A stretch of DNA of 64,000 nt from Candidatus Woesearchaeota archaeon (lineage in GTDB: Archaea; Nanobdellota; Nanobdellia; Woesearchaeales; GCA-2687795). Below are positions 25,819-34,392 of the stretch, one piece after another. The stretch is taken from the NCBI GenBank assembly GCA_002687795.1, contig NZBG01000034.1, forward strand, positions 1-64,000, written 5' to 3'. The translations under genes were made by a program, and so were the position numbers. Position 1 is the stretch's first letter, and each line of letters begins with the position of its first letter. Below the pieces are notes generated by a model. The model did no database searches, was not told the DNA's origin, and saw nothing but the letters and a program-made list of their open reading frames with translations.

Positions 25819-26200
25819 TTTTAATTAATCCAATCATGTTGTAAATAATAAACTTAAACAGAAATAAGATACTTATAGAGGTAATAGAACTCCATAAAGC
25901 CGAGATATAGAGCATATCAACAAAAACATACATGAACCCAACATTTAATGTTGATAAGAGTACTGTGGTTAATGTGTATTTAAGGAATTGTTTATGCATT
26001 AGATCTATTGCCACATACATGTAAAATCTTGCTATAAATAATACTACCACAATAGAGGTAGAGCCTATGACTGTATTAATACTTATTACATCAATGAGCA
26101 GCCACATAAGGAAAACATTAATTGCTGACCATGCACCACCCACTATGGAATATTTCAAAAAGTTCAGTCCATGTTTCTTGTAGTTCAACATTTTTATCAA
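25811..26200 (-). CDS. GtrA-like membrane protein
   Basis: The 129-aa protein has four membrane helices with the family beginning FLKYSIVGGAWSAINVFLMWLLID, the signature of GtrA-like proteins. These are associated with polyprenyl-linked glucose or other sugars, often as proposed flippases or accessory proteins. The ATG overlaps the stop of the upstream YfhO-like gene by 4 nt, and the 3' end overlaps the downstream fusion gene by 8 nt, giving one tight transcription unit. Confidence 0.8.
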   Translation of the reverse strand: MIKMLNYKKHGLNFLKYSIVGGAWSAINVFLMWLLIDVISINTVIGSTSIVVVLFIARFYMYVAIDLMHKQFLKYTLTTVLLSTLNVGFMYVFVDMLYISALWSSITSISILFLFKFIIYNMIGLIKNV

Positions 26201-28536
26201 CTCTTCTTAATATGAAACCCCTTTGATACCTTGAACCCAAAATAAATAATAACGAACAATAAAGTGATTATGGTTATAGCAAAGCCTGTTCTATACGAGC
26301 CTGGCTTAAACTCAAAAGTTATATTTTCTTCATCCCCCTCTAAGTAAACAGCTGAGATTACCCCGTCAACATTATAAATGTTTTTAATTTTTCCGCCTGA
26401 TTTGGCAGTCCATCCAGGAAACATTGAATACTTTTCGCTGAGAACAAGAAACCCTTTAGTGCCCTTATGCCTGCCCAGCTTTACAGCCTTTTTTTCAAAG
26501 CTTTCCGGCATGATATTCTTATCATCTACCTTAAGCAGCTTATCTTTGCCAAGGGATATAAACATAGCATCAACACTTTCCCCAGGTACAGTGTCCTCGC
26601 CTTCTGTTATATCAGGCAACAGCATTCCTCCTGACTTTTTGAACTGCTCTAATATATATGCAGAGTTCATGTCAACAGAGCCCTGCGTAAGCACCAGGGC
26701 ATTAAACCTCTTAAGCTCCTGGATACCATAATCATTAACCCTTTCTTTTCCTCTCACTATTATCGTTGACTCAGGATTAAAGTTTTTATTTAGCATAAGC
26801 GAGTAAATAACCTTTGTTGCAGATTCTTTCTCTCCGATAACAAGTATGCCATTATTAAGAATAAAGGCTCTTGGCAGGTACTGTTTGTTTTCATAGAGGT
26901 AAGGCCCATAGGCTTTTTGTATCTTGTCTATCTCAGGAAAACAGATTTCGCATTCTTCATACTTCCTCACAAATTCAAAACCTGACAGGTTTAATGGCTG
27001 CCTTGATGTAAGATATTTTTGGTTAAGTATGCCCCAGAACTTGGCTGGCTGCTCATTGGCAACAGACAAATAAACATTAAGGTACTCAGGCAGCCACATG
27101 GTATCATAGCCATATATATTCTCCAGCCTTAATGGGACAGTAAAAAACTCTGTGCCATAATCTATGCCTATTGTCTCATAGCTGTGTATCCTGAAGTTCT
27201 CGTCCCTGATCTCCTTGCTTATGTCCTGCAGGACATGGTTGCTGCTTAAAACCTGGTTCACATCCTGCATCTTGGTTGCCCTGTAAGGGCTGTAGCCAAA
27301 CACCATCAGGTTGAGTATTACCAGGGCTGATATAATCCCAAACAATATATATTCAGCTTTTTTGCCTTGTTTTCTTTTTATATTGGCCAAAAGATAATGG
27401 GTGCCTATGCCAGCTAAAGCAGAGCCTCCAAAGACATATATTATCAGCGTTCTCGTCAGATACCTGAAGCTGCTAAACCCAGGCACATATCTCCATAGAA
27501 GATAGAAAAGAAAAGAGCCGCTTACAAGGAATAATGATATGATTATAATGGAGGTAAAAAAGAGGGTGTATCTGCTCTTTAAGCCTTTATACACCCCAAA
27601 GGCTGCCAGCAGGAAAGCTATTATTCCCAGGTGGTATGCTCCTCCGGGCTTCCTTGCCTCAAAAAAACCTTCCATTGGCTGGACTAATGAGCTGAAGAAA
27701 TCCTTGGGCGCTATCTTTCTCCCTGAGGCAACCTCCCATGGCCTTCTTTCCTTGCCGCTCATGTCAAGGAACTCTTTGCCTGGAAGAACCCTCTGCAATG
27801 ATAAGCCCAGGAATATTATGCTAATAACAGCGCTGACCAGCATGGCTTTGACTATCTTCTTCTGGAGATTTTTTCCAATCAGATATACCAGGATATATAC
27901 GCCAAATATAAAAACTGTCCATAGGGTTGCCTTTAGGTCAGGCCCCACTCTCAACTGGAGCCCAAGCAATATTGCTGTGATTATGGAATACTTGAGCCAG
28001 TCCTTTGACTTAAGGGTTTTTATCATGAACAAAATGACCAGGGGCATAAAAACATAGCCATTAAGAGTATTCAGGTGCCCCATCTGGAACCTTCCTATCA
28101 CCCAGCCGTTAAACATATACACAAGAGCGGAAATAAAGGCTGGCTTTGTTTTTTTTGTGATATACAAAATAAGGAAATACATAGCAACCCCCGAGAGGAA
28201 TATGTCAAGCACATAGCTTAGTTTCACTGCATAGGAAGGCGAGCCTGTCAGCAGCAATATCACTCCGGTTATGCTGTCAACCCCTATAATATGTTTAAAT
28301 AAAAAGGGATGGCCAGCAAAAAAATAGGGGCTCCATAAAGGCCAGAAATCTTTATATTCAAATATGGACTGCTTTAAGTTTTCCACCCTGGGCATATAGA
28401 ACCCAACACCGTCTCCCCAGTAAAAATAATCCAGCCTGAGGAAGGACAGGAAAAAGAGCACAGTCATTAAGAGCAGAATGCCTACTAAGAAAATGCTTTC
28501 TTTATTGCTTTTTATTCTGTTAAGTATTTTTTGCAT
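26197..28536 (-). CDS. YfhO-like large membrane protein (GT-C type), copy 1
   Basis: The 779-aa protein has about 12-13 helices in residues 15-430 and another at the C-terminus, enclosing an extracytoplasmic domain (about 440-745). Loop 1 carries DYFYWGDGVGFYMPRVENLKQSI and LWSPYFFAGHPFLF, characteristic of YfhO-type proteins, which glycosylate wall polymers or lipids in bacteria. The outer domain includes FLVLSEKYSMFPGWTAK, also typical. It is a close paralog in length and outer-domain sequence (NDYGIQELKRFNALVLTQGS) of the gene at 34393. Likely a glycosyltransferase using a polyprenyl-linked donor. Confidence 0.75.
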   Translation of the reverse strand: MQKILNRIKSNKESIFLVGILLLMTVLFFLSFLRLDYFYWGDGVGFYMPRVENLKQSIFEYKDFWPLWSPYFFAGHPFLFKHIIGVDSITGVILLLTGSPSYAVKLSYVLDIFLSGVAMYFLILYITKKTKPAFISALVYMFNGWVIGRFQMGHLNTLNGYVFMPLVILFMIKTLKSKDWLKYSIITAILLGLQLRVGPDLKATLWTVFIFGVYILVYLIGKNLQKKIVKAMLVSAVISIIFLGLSLQRVLPGKEFLDMSGKERRPWEVASGRKIAPKDFFSSLVQPMEGFFEARKPGGAYHLGIIAFLLAAFGVYKGLKSRYTLFFTSIIIISLFLVSGSFLFYLLWRYVPGFSSFRYLTRTLIIYVFGGSALAGIGTHYLLANIKRKQGKKAEYILFGIISALVILNLMVFGYSPYRATKMQDVNQVLSSNHVLQDISKEIRDENFRIHSYETIGIDYGTEFFTVPLRLENIYGYDTMWLPEYLNVYLSVANEQPAKFWGILNQKYLTSRQPLNLSGFEFVRKYEECEICFPEIDKIQKAYGPYLYENKQYLPRAFILNNGILVIGEKESATKVIYSLMLNKNFNPESTIIVRGKERVNDYGIQELKRFNALVLTQGSVDMNSAYILEQFKKSGGMLLPDITEGEDTVPGESVDAMFISLGKDKLLKVDDKNIMPESFEKKAVKLGRHKGTKGFLVLSEKYSMFPGWTAKSGGKIKNIYNVDGVISAVYLEGDEENITFEFKPGSYRTGFAITIITLLFVIIYFGFKVSKGFHIKKS

Positions 28537-28611
28537 TTTAAATGAAAAATATCATTATCAACCTAAGGCTGAAATCATGTTTCGCTCAGGTCTGGCTTTG
28601 CCTTAGACAAC

Positions 28612-30027
28612 CTATTGTATTCTAAAAAATAATTTTAAACCACCAAACAGGTTTTTTAAATCTCCTAAAGATCTTATTCCGCCTATCTTTCTTAGGATAT
28701 ACTTTGGCCTCAAATAATATTCCCTGTATGCTCTTTTCTGCCAGTAAAGCACTCTCTCAGCATCAAGACCAGGCAGGTTCAGGACAGGAACATTGTCCTT
28801 GGAAACTAATGTAAAGTCCTTCCAGTCATAACCCTCTCTGAAATATCCTTTTTCCTTTGCTATATTATAGAAATCAGTTCCGGGGTATGGGGACGCTACC
28901 AGGAAAGCTGTTGTATCAGCGTCGAGCTCCTTGGCCAGCCTGATCGACTGTCTTATTGTCTCTTCTGTCTCCCCTATATAGCCAAACATGAAATTAACCG
29001 CCACATCAATGCCAACCTTTTTCACGAGCTTTACAGCCTCCTTTGCCTGCTCCAGGTTAACATTTTTCCTCATAGCCCTTAGGATATCTTTAGAGCCGCT
29101 TTCAATCCCAAACATGATTTTCTTGCATCCCGCGGATTTCATTTCCCTAAGCACATCCTCAGGGACAAAGTCTGTCCTTGACATGCAGACCCAGGCTATA
29201 TTCAGCTTCCTTTTCTTGATTTCTCTGCATATCTCGATTGTCCTTTCTTTTAATGTTGTGAACAGCTCATCATGAAAATTGAATTCCCTTAGATTATATT
29301 TTTTCACGCATGTTTCAATCTCATCCACAAGGTTCTTCGGGCTTCTTGCCCTGTATCTTCTTTTCCATATCACATTGGGAATGCAGTAAGTGCAGTTGAA
29401 GGGGCAGCCTCTTGATGACACTATTGAAGTGCCATGAAATTCGCTTACCTTTTTTGTGGGGGGTGCTGCATAAAGATGCTGCGGCATCAGGTCCCTCGCC
29501 GGAAAAGGCAATATATCAAGGTTATTTATAAATTCCCTTGGCCTTGTTTTTATTATCCTGCCGTTGTCCATAAAGACTATGCCCGCAACCTCATGCAGGT
29601 CCTTCTTTTTATCCAAAGCCTCAACCAGCTCGTAAAAGGTTATCTCTCCCTCGCCAGCCACTATGAAGTCTATGGGCTCTATCTTTATTGTTTCTTCCGG
29701 AAACACTGAAGGATGAGGCCCACCGACTATTATTATTATATCTTTGGAAATCTTATTCTTGATTATATTTGCTATATCTATCACCTGCTGAAACGCAGGA
29801 GTGGGTGCGGTCATAGCTATAATATCAGGGTTGATTTTTCTGATTTCCTTTTCCACCATTTCATATGACAGCTCAAGCGCCTCTGCATCAAGTATCTTAC
29901 AGGAATGACTCGATTTCTCCCTAAGATAGGCTGCCAGATAGCCAAGATTAATAGGAGCGGACTTGCCGCCATGCCCTTCCAGCCCCCCGTATTCAGTAAA
30001 CGGCGGGTTCAAAAACAATACATTCAT
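28612..30027 (-). CDS. B12-binding-domain radical SAM protein 1
   Basis: The 471-aa protein has a Rossmann-like N-terminal domain of the cobalamin-binding type (NVLFLNPPF, IIVGGPHPSVFPEE, AGEGEITFYELVEAL). It then has a radical SAM core with C208xxxC212xxC215 and DELFTTLKERTIEI; FMFGYIGETEETI occurs near the SAM site. The DxHxxG motif for base-off cobalamin is not seen, as in many relatives. Family members methylate unactivated carbons or make C-C bonds on lipids and sugars. The gene is the last of three such enzymes in a row and sits 75 nt upstream of a YfhO-like gene. Confidence 0.85.
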   Translation of the reverse strand: MNVLFLNPPFTEYGGLEGHGGKSAPINLGYLAAYLREKSSHSCKILDAEALELSYEMVEKEIRKINPDIIAMTAPTPAFQQVIDIANIIKNKISKDIIIIVGGPHPSVFPEETIKIEPIDFIVAGEGEITFYELVEALDKKKDLHEVAGIVFMDNGRIIKTRPREFINNLDILPFPARDLMPQHLYAAPPTKKVSEFHGTSIVSSRGCPFNCTYCIPNVIWKRRYRARSPKNLVDEIETCVKKYNLREFNFHDELFTTLKERTIEICREIKKRKLNIAWVCMSRTDFVPEDVLREMKSAGCKKIMFGIESGSKDILRAMRKNVNLEQAKEAVKLVKKVGIDVAVNFMFGYIGETEETIRQSIRLAKELDADTTAFLVASPYPGTDFYNIAKEKGYFREGYDWKDFTLVSKDNVPVLNLPGLDAERVLYWQKRAYREYYLRPKYILRKIGGIRSLGDLKNLFGGLKLFFRIQ

Positions 30028-30078
30028 TTAATTTCCCCCTTGTGTTTTTCCTAGTTAAGCAGCAGGCTTTAGCCTATG

Positions 30079-31512
30079 CTATAGCCTAAACATCCTCAGC
30101 CCTGCCTTGACCTTTCTTTTAAGTTCAGGTATGGACCTTACATTCATAAGCTTTTTTATTATATAGCCTGGCCTTGTATAAAAATTCTTATAAGCATACA
30201 TCAGCAACTCCATTAGTTCATCTCTTGTAAGATTCTCTGTCCATAAAGGAGCCCTGAAATCTTTGGAAGGGTTCTCTGCAAACTCTTTCCATACATCAGT
30301 TTTTATAATCCCTTTCTCTAATGCCATCTTGTAAAGCTCTGTTTCAGGAAAGGGCGTGGTCACTGAGAAAGATACAAAGTCTGGTTTAAGCTGTTTTGCA
30401 AAGTCAATGGTTTTAAGTATCTCTTCCCTCCCTTCACCCGGGGAGCCAATCATAAAGTAGGCAAGGGTTTCTATCTTTGCCTGCTTTGTCCATCTGAAAG
30501 CATCCTTTACCTGTTTTAAAGTAATGCCCTTCCCCAGATTATCCAATACTTTTTGGTCAGATGCCTCAACACCATAATGGATTCTTTCACAGCCTGCCTT
30601 CCTTAGCTTCAGCAGCATTTCCTTGTCAACCGTGTTGACTCTTGCCCTGATGTCCCAGCCAATGTCTAGTTTTCTCCTGCAGATTTCATCACAGATATCA
30701 ATAACTCTCTGCCTGTCTATTGTAAATGTGTCATCATATATAAGAAATTCTTTAATGCCCATGCCAACGCATTCTTCCATTTCATCAACAACATTTTTTG
30801 CTGACCTTGCCCTGAACATCTTCCCTAAATGCGGCCTGTCGCAGTAAGTACATTTGTAAGGGCAGCCTCTGGAGGTTATCATCGTTGTGACCGGGCTCCT
30901 TTTGGCCAGAAGCGAGGTATATTTCTGGTGGGGAGTAAGTTTTCTCGCCGGGAAGGGCAGCATGTCAAGGTTTTCAATAAAATCCCTTGCTCCTGTGTTT
31001 ACAGCGTTTCCGTTGCTGTCTTTGAACACAATGCCTTTTATTTCCCTTAGTTTATCCTGGCTGCTGGTGTTGTCAAGGCTGCCAATGTTATTAAGCAGAT
31101 CAGTAAACGCATGCTCACCTTCCCCGAGGATAACATAATCCACGCAGGAAAGGTTTATTGTTTCATATGGAAAGATGTTTGCATGGGGCCCGCCAAGGAT
31201 AACCTTTATTCCAGGATTTATCTTTTTAACAATCTCAGCGGTCTTAATAACATCCATCAATGTAAATGTCATTGCCTGTATGCCCACTATATCAGGCATG
31301 AAGTCTTCTATCTTATTTCCTATATCCTTATAATCCATTTCCTCGACCTGGGAATCCAGAATCTCAATATGGTGCTTGCTATGCTCTATGGCATAAGAGG
31401 ATAAGTACAAAAGCCCTAAAGGGGGGTTATAGCCCCTCTCTTCGTCGAGAAACATAGGGCTGTCTGACATGATCATGTCCTCCATTGGCGGGTTTATTAA
31501 CAATACTTTCAT
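30079..31512 (-). CDS. B12-binding-domain radical SAM protein 2
   Basis: The 477-aa protein has the same architecture as its neighbour: KVLLINPPM, VILGGPHANIFPYE, LGEGEHAFTDLL in the N-terminal domain, then C217xxxC221xxC224 and FMIGSPGEGREEILKTI in the radical SAM core. It ends with a conserved basic helix (KNFYTRPGYIIKKLMNVRSIPELKRKVK), similar to the other copies. It is separated by 51 nt from the copy downstream and by 17 nt from the deacetylase gene upstream. Substrate unknown; methylation or desaturation of a glycolipid is a reasonable guess. Confidence 0.85.
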   Translation of the reverse strand: MKVLLINPPMEDMIMSDSPMFLDEERGYNPPLGLLYLSSYAIEHSKHHIEILDSQVEEMDYKDIGNKIEDFMPDIVGIQAMTFTLMDVIKTAEIVKKINPGIKVILGGPHANIFPYETINLSCVDYVILGEGEHAFTDLLNNIGSLDNTSSQDKLREIKGIVFKDSNGNAVNTGARDFIENLDMLPFPARKLTPHQKYTSLLAKRSPVTTMITSRGCPYKCTYCDRPHLGKMFRARSAKNVVDEMEECVGMGIKEFLIYDDTFTIDRQRVIDICDEICRRKLDIGWDIRARVNTVDKEMLLKLRKAGCERIHYGVEASDQKVLDNLGKGITLKQVKDAFRWTKQAKIETLAYFMIGSPGEGREEILKTIDFAKQLKPDFVSFSVTTPFPETELYKMALEKGIIKTDVWKEFAENPSKDFRAPLWTENLTRDELMELLMYAYKNFYTRPGYIIKKLMNVRSIPELKRKVKAGLRMFRL

Positions 31513-31529
31513 TTTGGTTGTAGTGAATA

Positions 31530-32828
31530 TTAGTGCGTTTTTATTAGTTTTTGTTTTGAGTACTCTGCAAGCTCTTTCATGGTAATGACCCAGGCACTTC
31601 TGTCGTTTCTTATATACTTAAGAAAATCATGGTAAGCCTTTAGATTTTTCCTGTTTCCTGAAAGGTGGGACTCAGGATGGGTGTTTATCACAGCAACTCC
31701 CCCAACTTTTTTGATAAACTCCAGCTTATTGGCCCATGTCTTTACCATCTTTTCCATGTTATAAGACCTGAACAGCAGCCTTGCATCCTGCGGGAGGGTT
31801 AAGGGAATCTCAACAAGGCCGTCTATCATATAAGGAAAGACTGTGCAGCAGCCGTTCCTTTCTGATATCTGTGAATCCTTCTCGGTGTCTACAGAACTTG
31901 AATCATAAAGATAGCCATTCTTTTCAAGAAGGCTGTACAGCCTCTCGCTCCTTAACAGGCATGGGCTTCTAAAACCTTTTATCTTTAGCTTTTCTTTCAG
32001 CCTTGCCATGCTGTTAAACCTCTTTTCGATTTTTTTATCATCAAGAGATATCAGTTTGTTGTCATGGTTATAGCCATGGAGCAGTATCTCATCACCTTTC
32101 TTGATAAGGCTGTCTAACAATCTAAAGTCAATCTTATAGTGATTGGAGACTATGCTCCATGAAGAAACAAGACTATATTTCCTCTCGATCTTCGAGATAA
32201 GAGGAATTCTCTTAAACCCTCCCCCCGTCTCAACATCATGGCTTAAGCAGATAACATACTTCTTATTTTTCGGCCAGATATCCAGTTTTATTTTTCTGCC
32301 TTCTATGGCCTCTATGCATTTCAGCAGCACATGCCTTAATAGTTCCACAGACTTTTCAACAGGCCAGGAAGGAAAATTCTTTTCTTTCCTGAACATAAAC
32401 AGGATTTTCTTCATAAGCTTTCTTGAACTGCCGGGCAGAATATGGAAATGGACAGGCAGGTATGTATACAGCCTTCTCTTTGGCCTGTAATACCTTTCTT
32501 TCATAAGGAATTTTATTGTTTCCACAGGGTCGAAATTGAATATTATCCTGTTCCCTTTCTTGACTATAAGAGGAATATCCTGGTTCCTTATTCTGGAATG
32601 AAGGAGAACCTCGCCTTTGGTTTCATTGCGGTATATCTTTGGAATAAAAACATGAATATGCTCTTTCTCTTTTACCCATTCAGGCCTTATTTTGGGGTTT
32701 AATATCAGCCTTGCTGTTGTATTTCTGTATAGGACTGTATTCTTATTAACAAAAACACCATGCCCATTGCCTTCTCCAAGAGGCTTTACTTTCCTGTAAT
32801 ACCTTTCCCAAAAATCTTTGATTGCCAT
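31530..32828 (-). CDS. Polysaccharide deacetylase-like (NodB fold) protein
   Basis: The C-terminal half (about 190-430) has the NodB-type signature: SHDVETGG (motif 1, catalytic base and metal Asp), HGYNHD (motif 2, metal His), FRSPCL (motif 3) and AVINTHPESH (motif 5). Such enzymes remove N- or O-acetyl groups from surface polysaccharides. The N-terminal 180 residues have no recognised domain. I chose ATG 32828 (MAIKDFWERYYR); the longer ORF from 32885 would overlap the upstream gene by 53 nt. No signal peptide is seen, so it may act inside on a lipid-linked glycan. Confidence 0.75.
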   Translation of the reverse strand: MAIKDFWERYYRKVKPLGEGNGHGVFVNKNTVLYRNTTARLILNPKIRPEWVKEKEHIHVFIPKIYRNETKGEVLLHSRIRNQDIPLIVKKGNRIIFNFDPVETIKFLMKERYYRPKRRLYTYLPVHFHILPGSSRKLMKKILFMFRKEKNFPSWPVEKSVELLRHVLLKCIEAIEGRKIKLDIWPKNKKYVICLSHDVETGGGFKRIPLISKIERKYSLVSSWSIVSNHYKIDFRLLDSLIKKGDEILLHGYNHDNKLISLDDKKIEKRFNSMARLKEKLKIKGFRSPCLLRSERLYSLLEKNGYLYDSSSVDTEKDSQISERNGCCTVFPYMIDGLVEIPLTLPQDARLLFRSYNMEKMVKTWANKLEFIKKVGGVAVINTHPESHLSGNRKNLKAYHDFLKYIRNDRSAWVITMKELAEYSKQKLIKTH

Positions 32829-32832
32829 ATTA

Positions 32833-34278
32833 CTAAGCCCTGCTTTGAAAAACTCCGCTCTTTTTCTTTCTTCCCAGGACAACACTGTTAAAGAAGGCTA
32901 TACTGTTTCTGATGCCGGCTTTTAACCCTGCCCTTGTCAGATTATACCATATTCTCCTGGGAGTGAAGTAAAATATCAGGAACCCAAGCCTTTGGTAATT
33001 AATGATGTCCTTTCTCTTCAGGTTGTTTACTTCAATCACCGGCGTGCTGTACCTGATGTACTTAGAATAATCCTCAGAAATCAGCTTTAAGCCATTCTCT
33101 CCTTTCTTTGCCATCTCATAAAGAGGAGTGCCGGGGTAGGGCACGTTAATATAGAGGTAAAGCTGGTCGCAGTTTTTTAGCCTTCTCATAAACCTTAAGG
33201 TTTTCATAACAGTTTTCTTGGTTTCCCCCGGATGGCCTATTATTGCTGATGCTCTTGTTTCCAGCCCTAAACCTTTTGATATCCTAAATGCGTCTTTTAT
33301 CTGCTGGAAGCTTACTTCCTTGTTAATCTTTTTTAAGATCTCTTCATCTCCTGTCTCAACACCATAAGAGACCCTGACAAGACCGGCTTTTTTCATTAAA
33401 GACAGTATATCCTTGTCAACACAGTCAACCCTTGTATGGCATTCCCATGTTATCCTTATGTTTCTCCTTATTATTTCATTGCAAAGCTCTGCCACCACCT
33501 TTTTGTTTGCTGTCATTGTAAGGTCCACAAAGTAAAAATGCTTTATGCCAAGAGCAGTGCATTCTTCAATCTCATCGCAAACATTCTCCTTGCTTCTTAC
33601 CCTGAAGGAAGGGAACAAGGCAGTCTCAGGGCAGTAAAGGCATTTAAAGGGGCAGCCTCTTGTGCTCATGATTGTTGAGATTCTTACAAGGCCTTTGCCC
33701 ACCACGCTCATCCTGTACCTGTCCAGGTCAAGGAGCTTTCTGTTAGGAAAAGGCAGCTTATCAAGATAATTGTTAATGGACCTTGGCTCAGTCTTAACAA
33801 TTTCCCCAGCCTTGTTCTTGTAGATTATGCCTCTTATATCCCTTATTTCCTTATTCTGCTCTATAGCATTAACCAGCTCAGGGAATGTCTCTTCCCCTTC
33901 CCCTATAACGCCATAGTCAAAGATAGATGATTTGATAAAAGGGTCTCTGTTAAGCACTGTAATATGCGGCCCTCCTATAGCCAGAACTGCATTGGATATG
34001 TTTTTTATATGCTGGGCAAGCCTGATTGTCTCATTTATCTGGGGCAGTGTGCATGTAAAGCCTATGAGCTGCGGGTTCCATGACTTTATAATATTGTCAA
34101 GCTCTTCCATTGAATCAATAGCTTCCGAGTCAATAATCTTTACTTCATGGCCATGTTTTTCAAGAGCTGAAGCAAGGTAACAGAGGCCAAGAGGCGGGTG
34201 TAATACAGCAACCTCTGCAGCTGCAACAAAGTTTCCATATACAGATTTCCATGTTGGGTTAATAAGCAAAACTTTCAT
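32833..34278 (-). CDS. B12-binding-domain radical SAM protein 3
   Basis: This 481-aa protein shows VLLINPTW, AIGGPHITVLNRD and IGEGEETFPELV in the N-terminal domain and C209xxxC213xxC216 in the radical SAM core, with AIIGHPGETKKTVMKTLRFM after the barrel. It resembles copies 1, 2 and 4 throughout, including the basic C-terminal helix, so the four probably arose by duplication. It starts the transcription unit 34278 to 28612; TATTTTTATA on the minus strand (34311-34320) is a possible promoter. The last residues (KKKSGVF) are basic. Confidence 0.85.
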   Translation of the reverse strand: MKVLLINPTWKSVYGNFVAAAEVAVLHPPLGLCYLASALEKHGHEVKIIDSEAIDSMEELDNIIKSWNPQLIGFTCTLPQINETIRLAQHIKNISNAVLAIGGPHITVLNRDPFIKSSIFDYGVIGEGEETFPELVNAIEQNKEIRDIRGIIYKNKAGEIVKTEPRSINNYLDKLPFPNRKLLDLDRYRMSVVGKGLVRISTIMSTRGCPFKCLYCPETALFPSFRVRSKENVCDEIEECTALGIKHFYFVDLTMTANKKVVAELCNEIIRRNIRITWECHTRVDCVDKDILSLMKKAGLVRVSYGVETGDEEILKKINKEVSFQQIKDAFRISKGLGLETRASAIIGHPGETKKTVMKTLRFMRRLKNCDQLYLYINVPYPGTPLYEMAKKGENGLKLISEDYSKYIRYSTPVIEVNNLKRKDIINYQRLGFLIFYFTPRRIWYNLTRAGLKAGIRNSIAFFNSVVLGRKKKSGVFQSRA

Positions 34279-34392
34279 TTTTAGCTGGTTATTTAGTAAA
34301 AAACCTCCTCTATAAAAATATTTATTACATAATAGTGACCATTCCAGATTCCTTTATAAAACTTATTGTAATTTGTCAGAAAAAGGCTTGAT

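Noticed and set aside
30079..34278. Radical SAM/SPASM RiPP pathway with a small precursor peptide
   Set aside because: No small ORF with a leader and core-like repeat is found in the spacers (51, 17 and 4 nt), and the copies are of the B12-binding type set among glycan genes.
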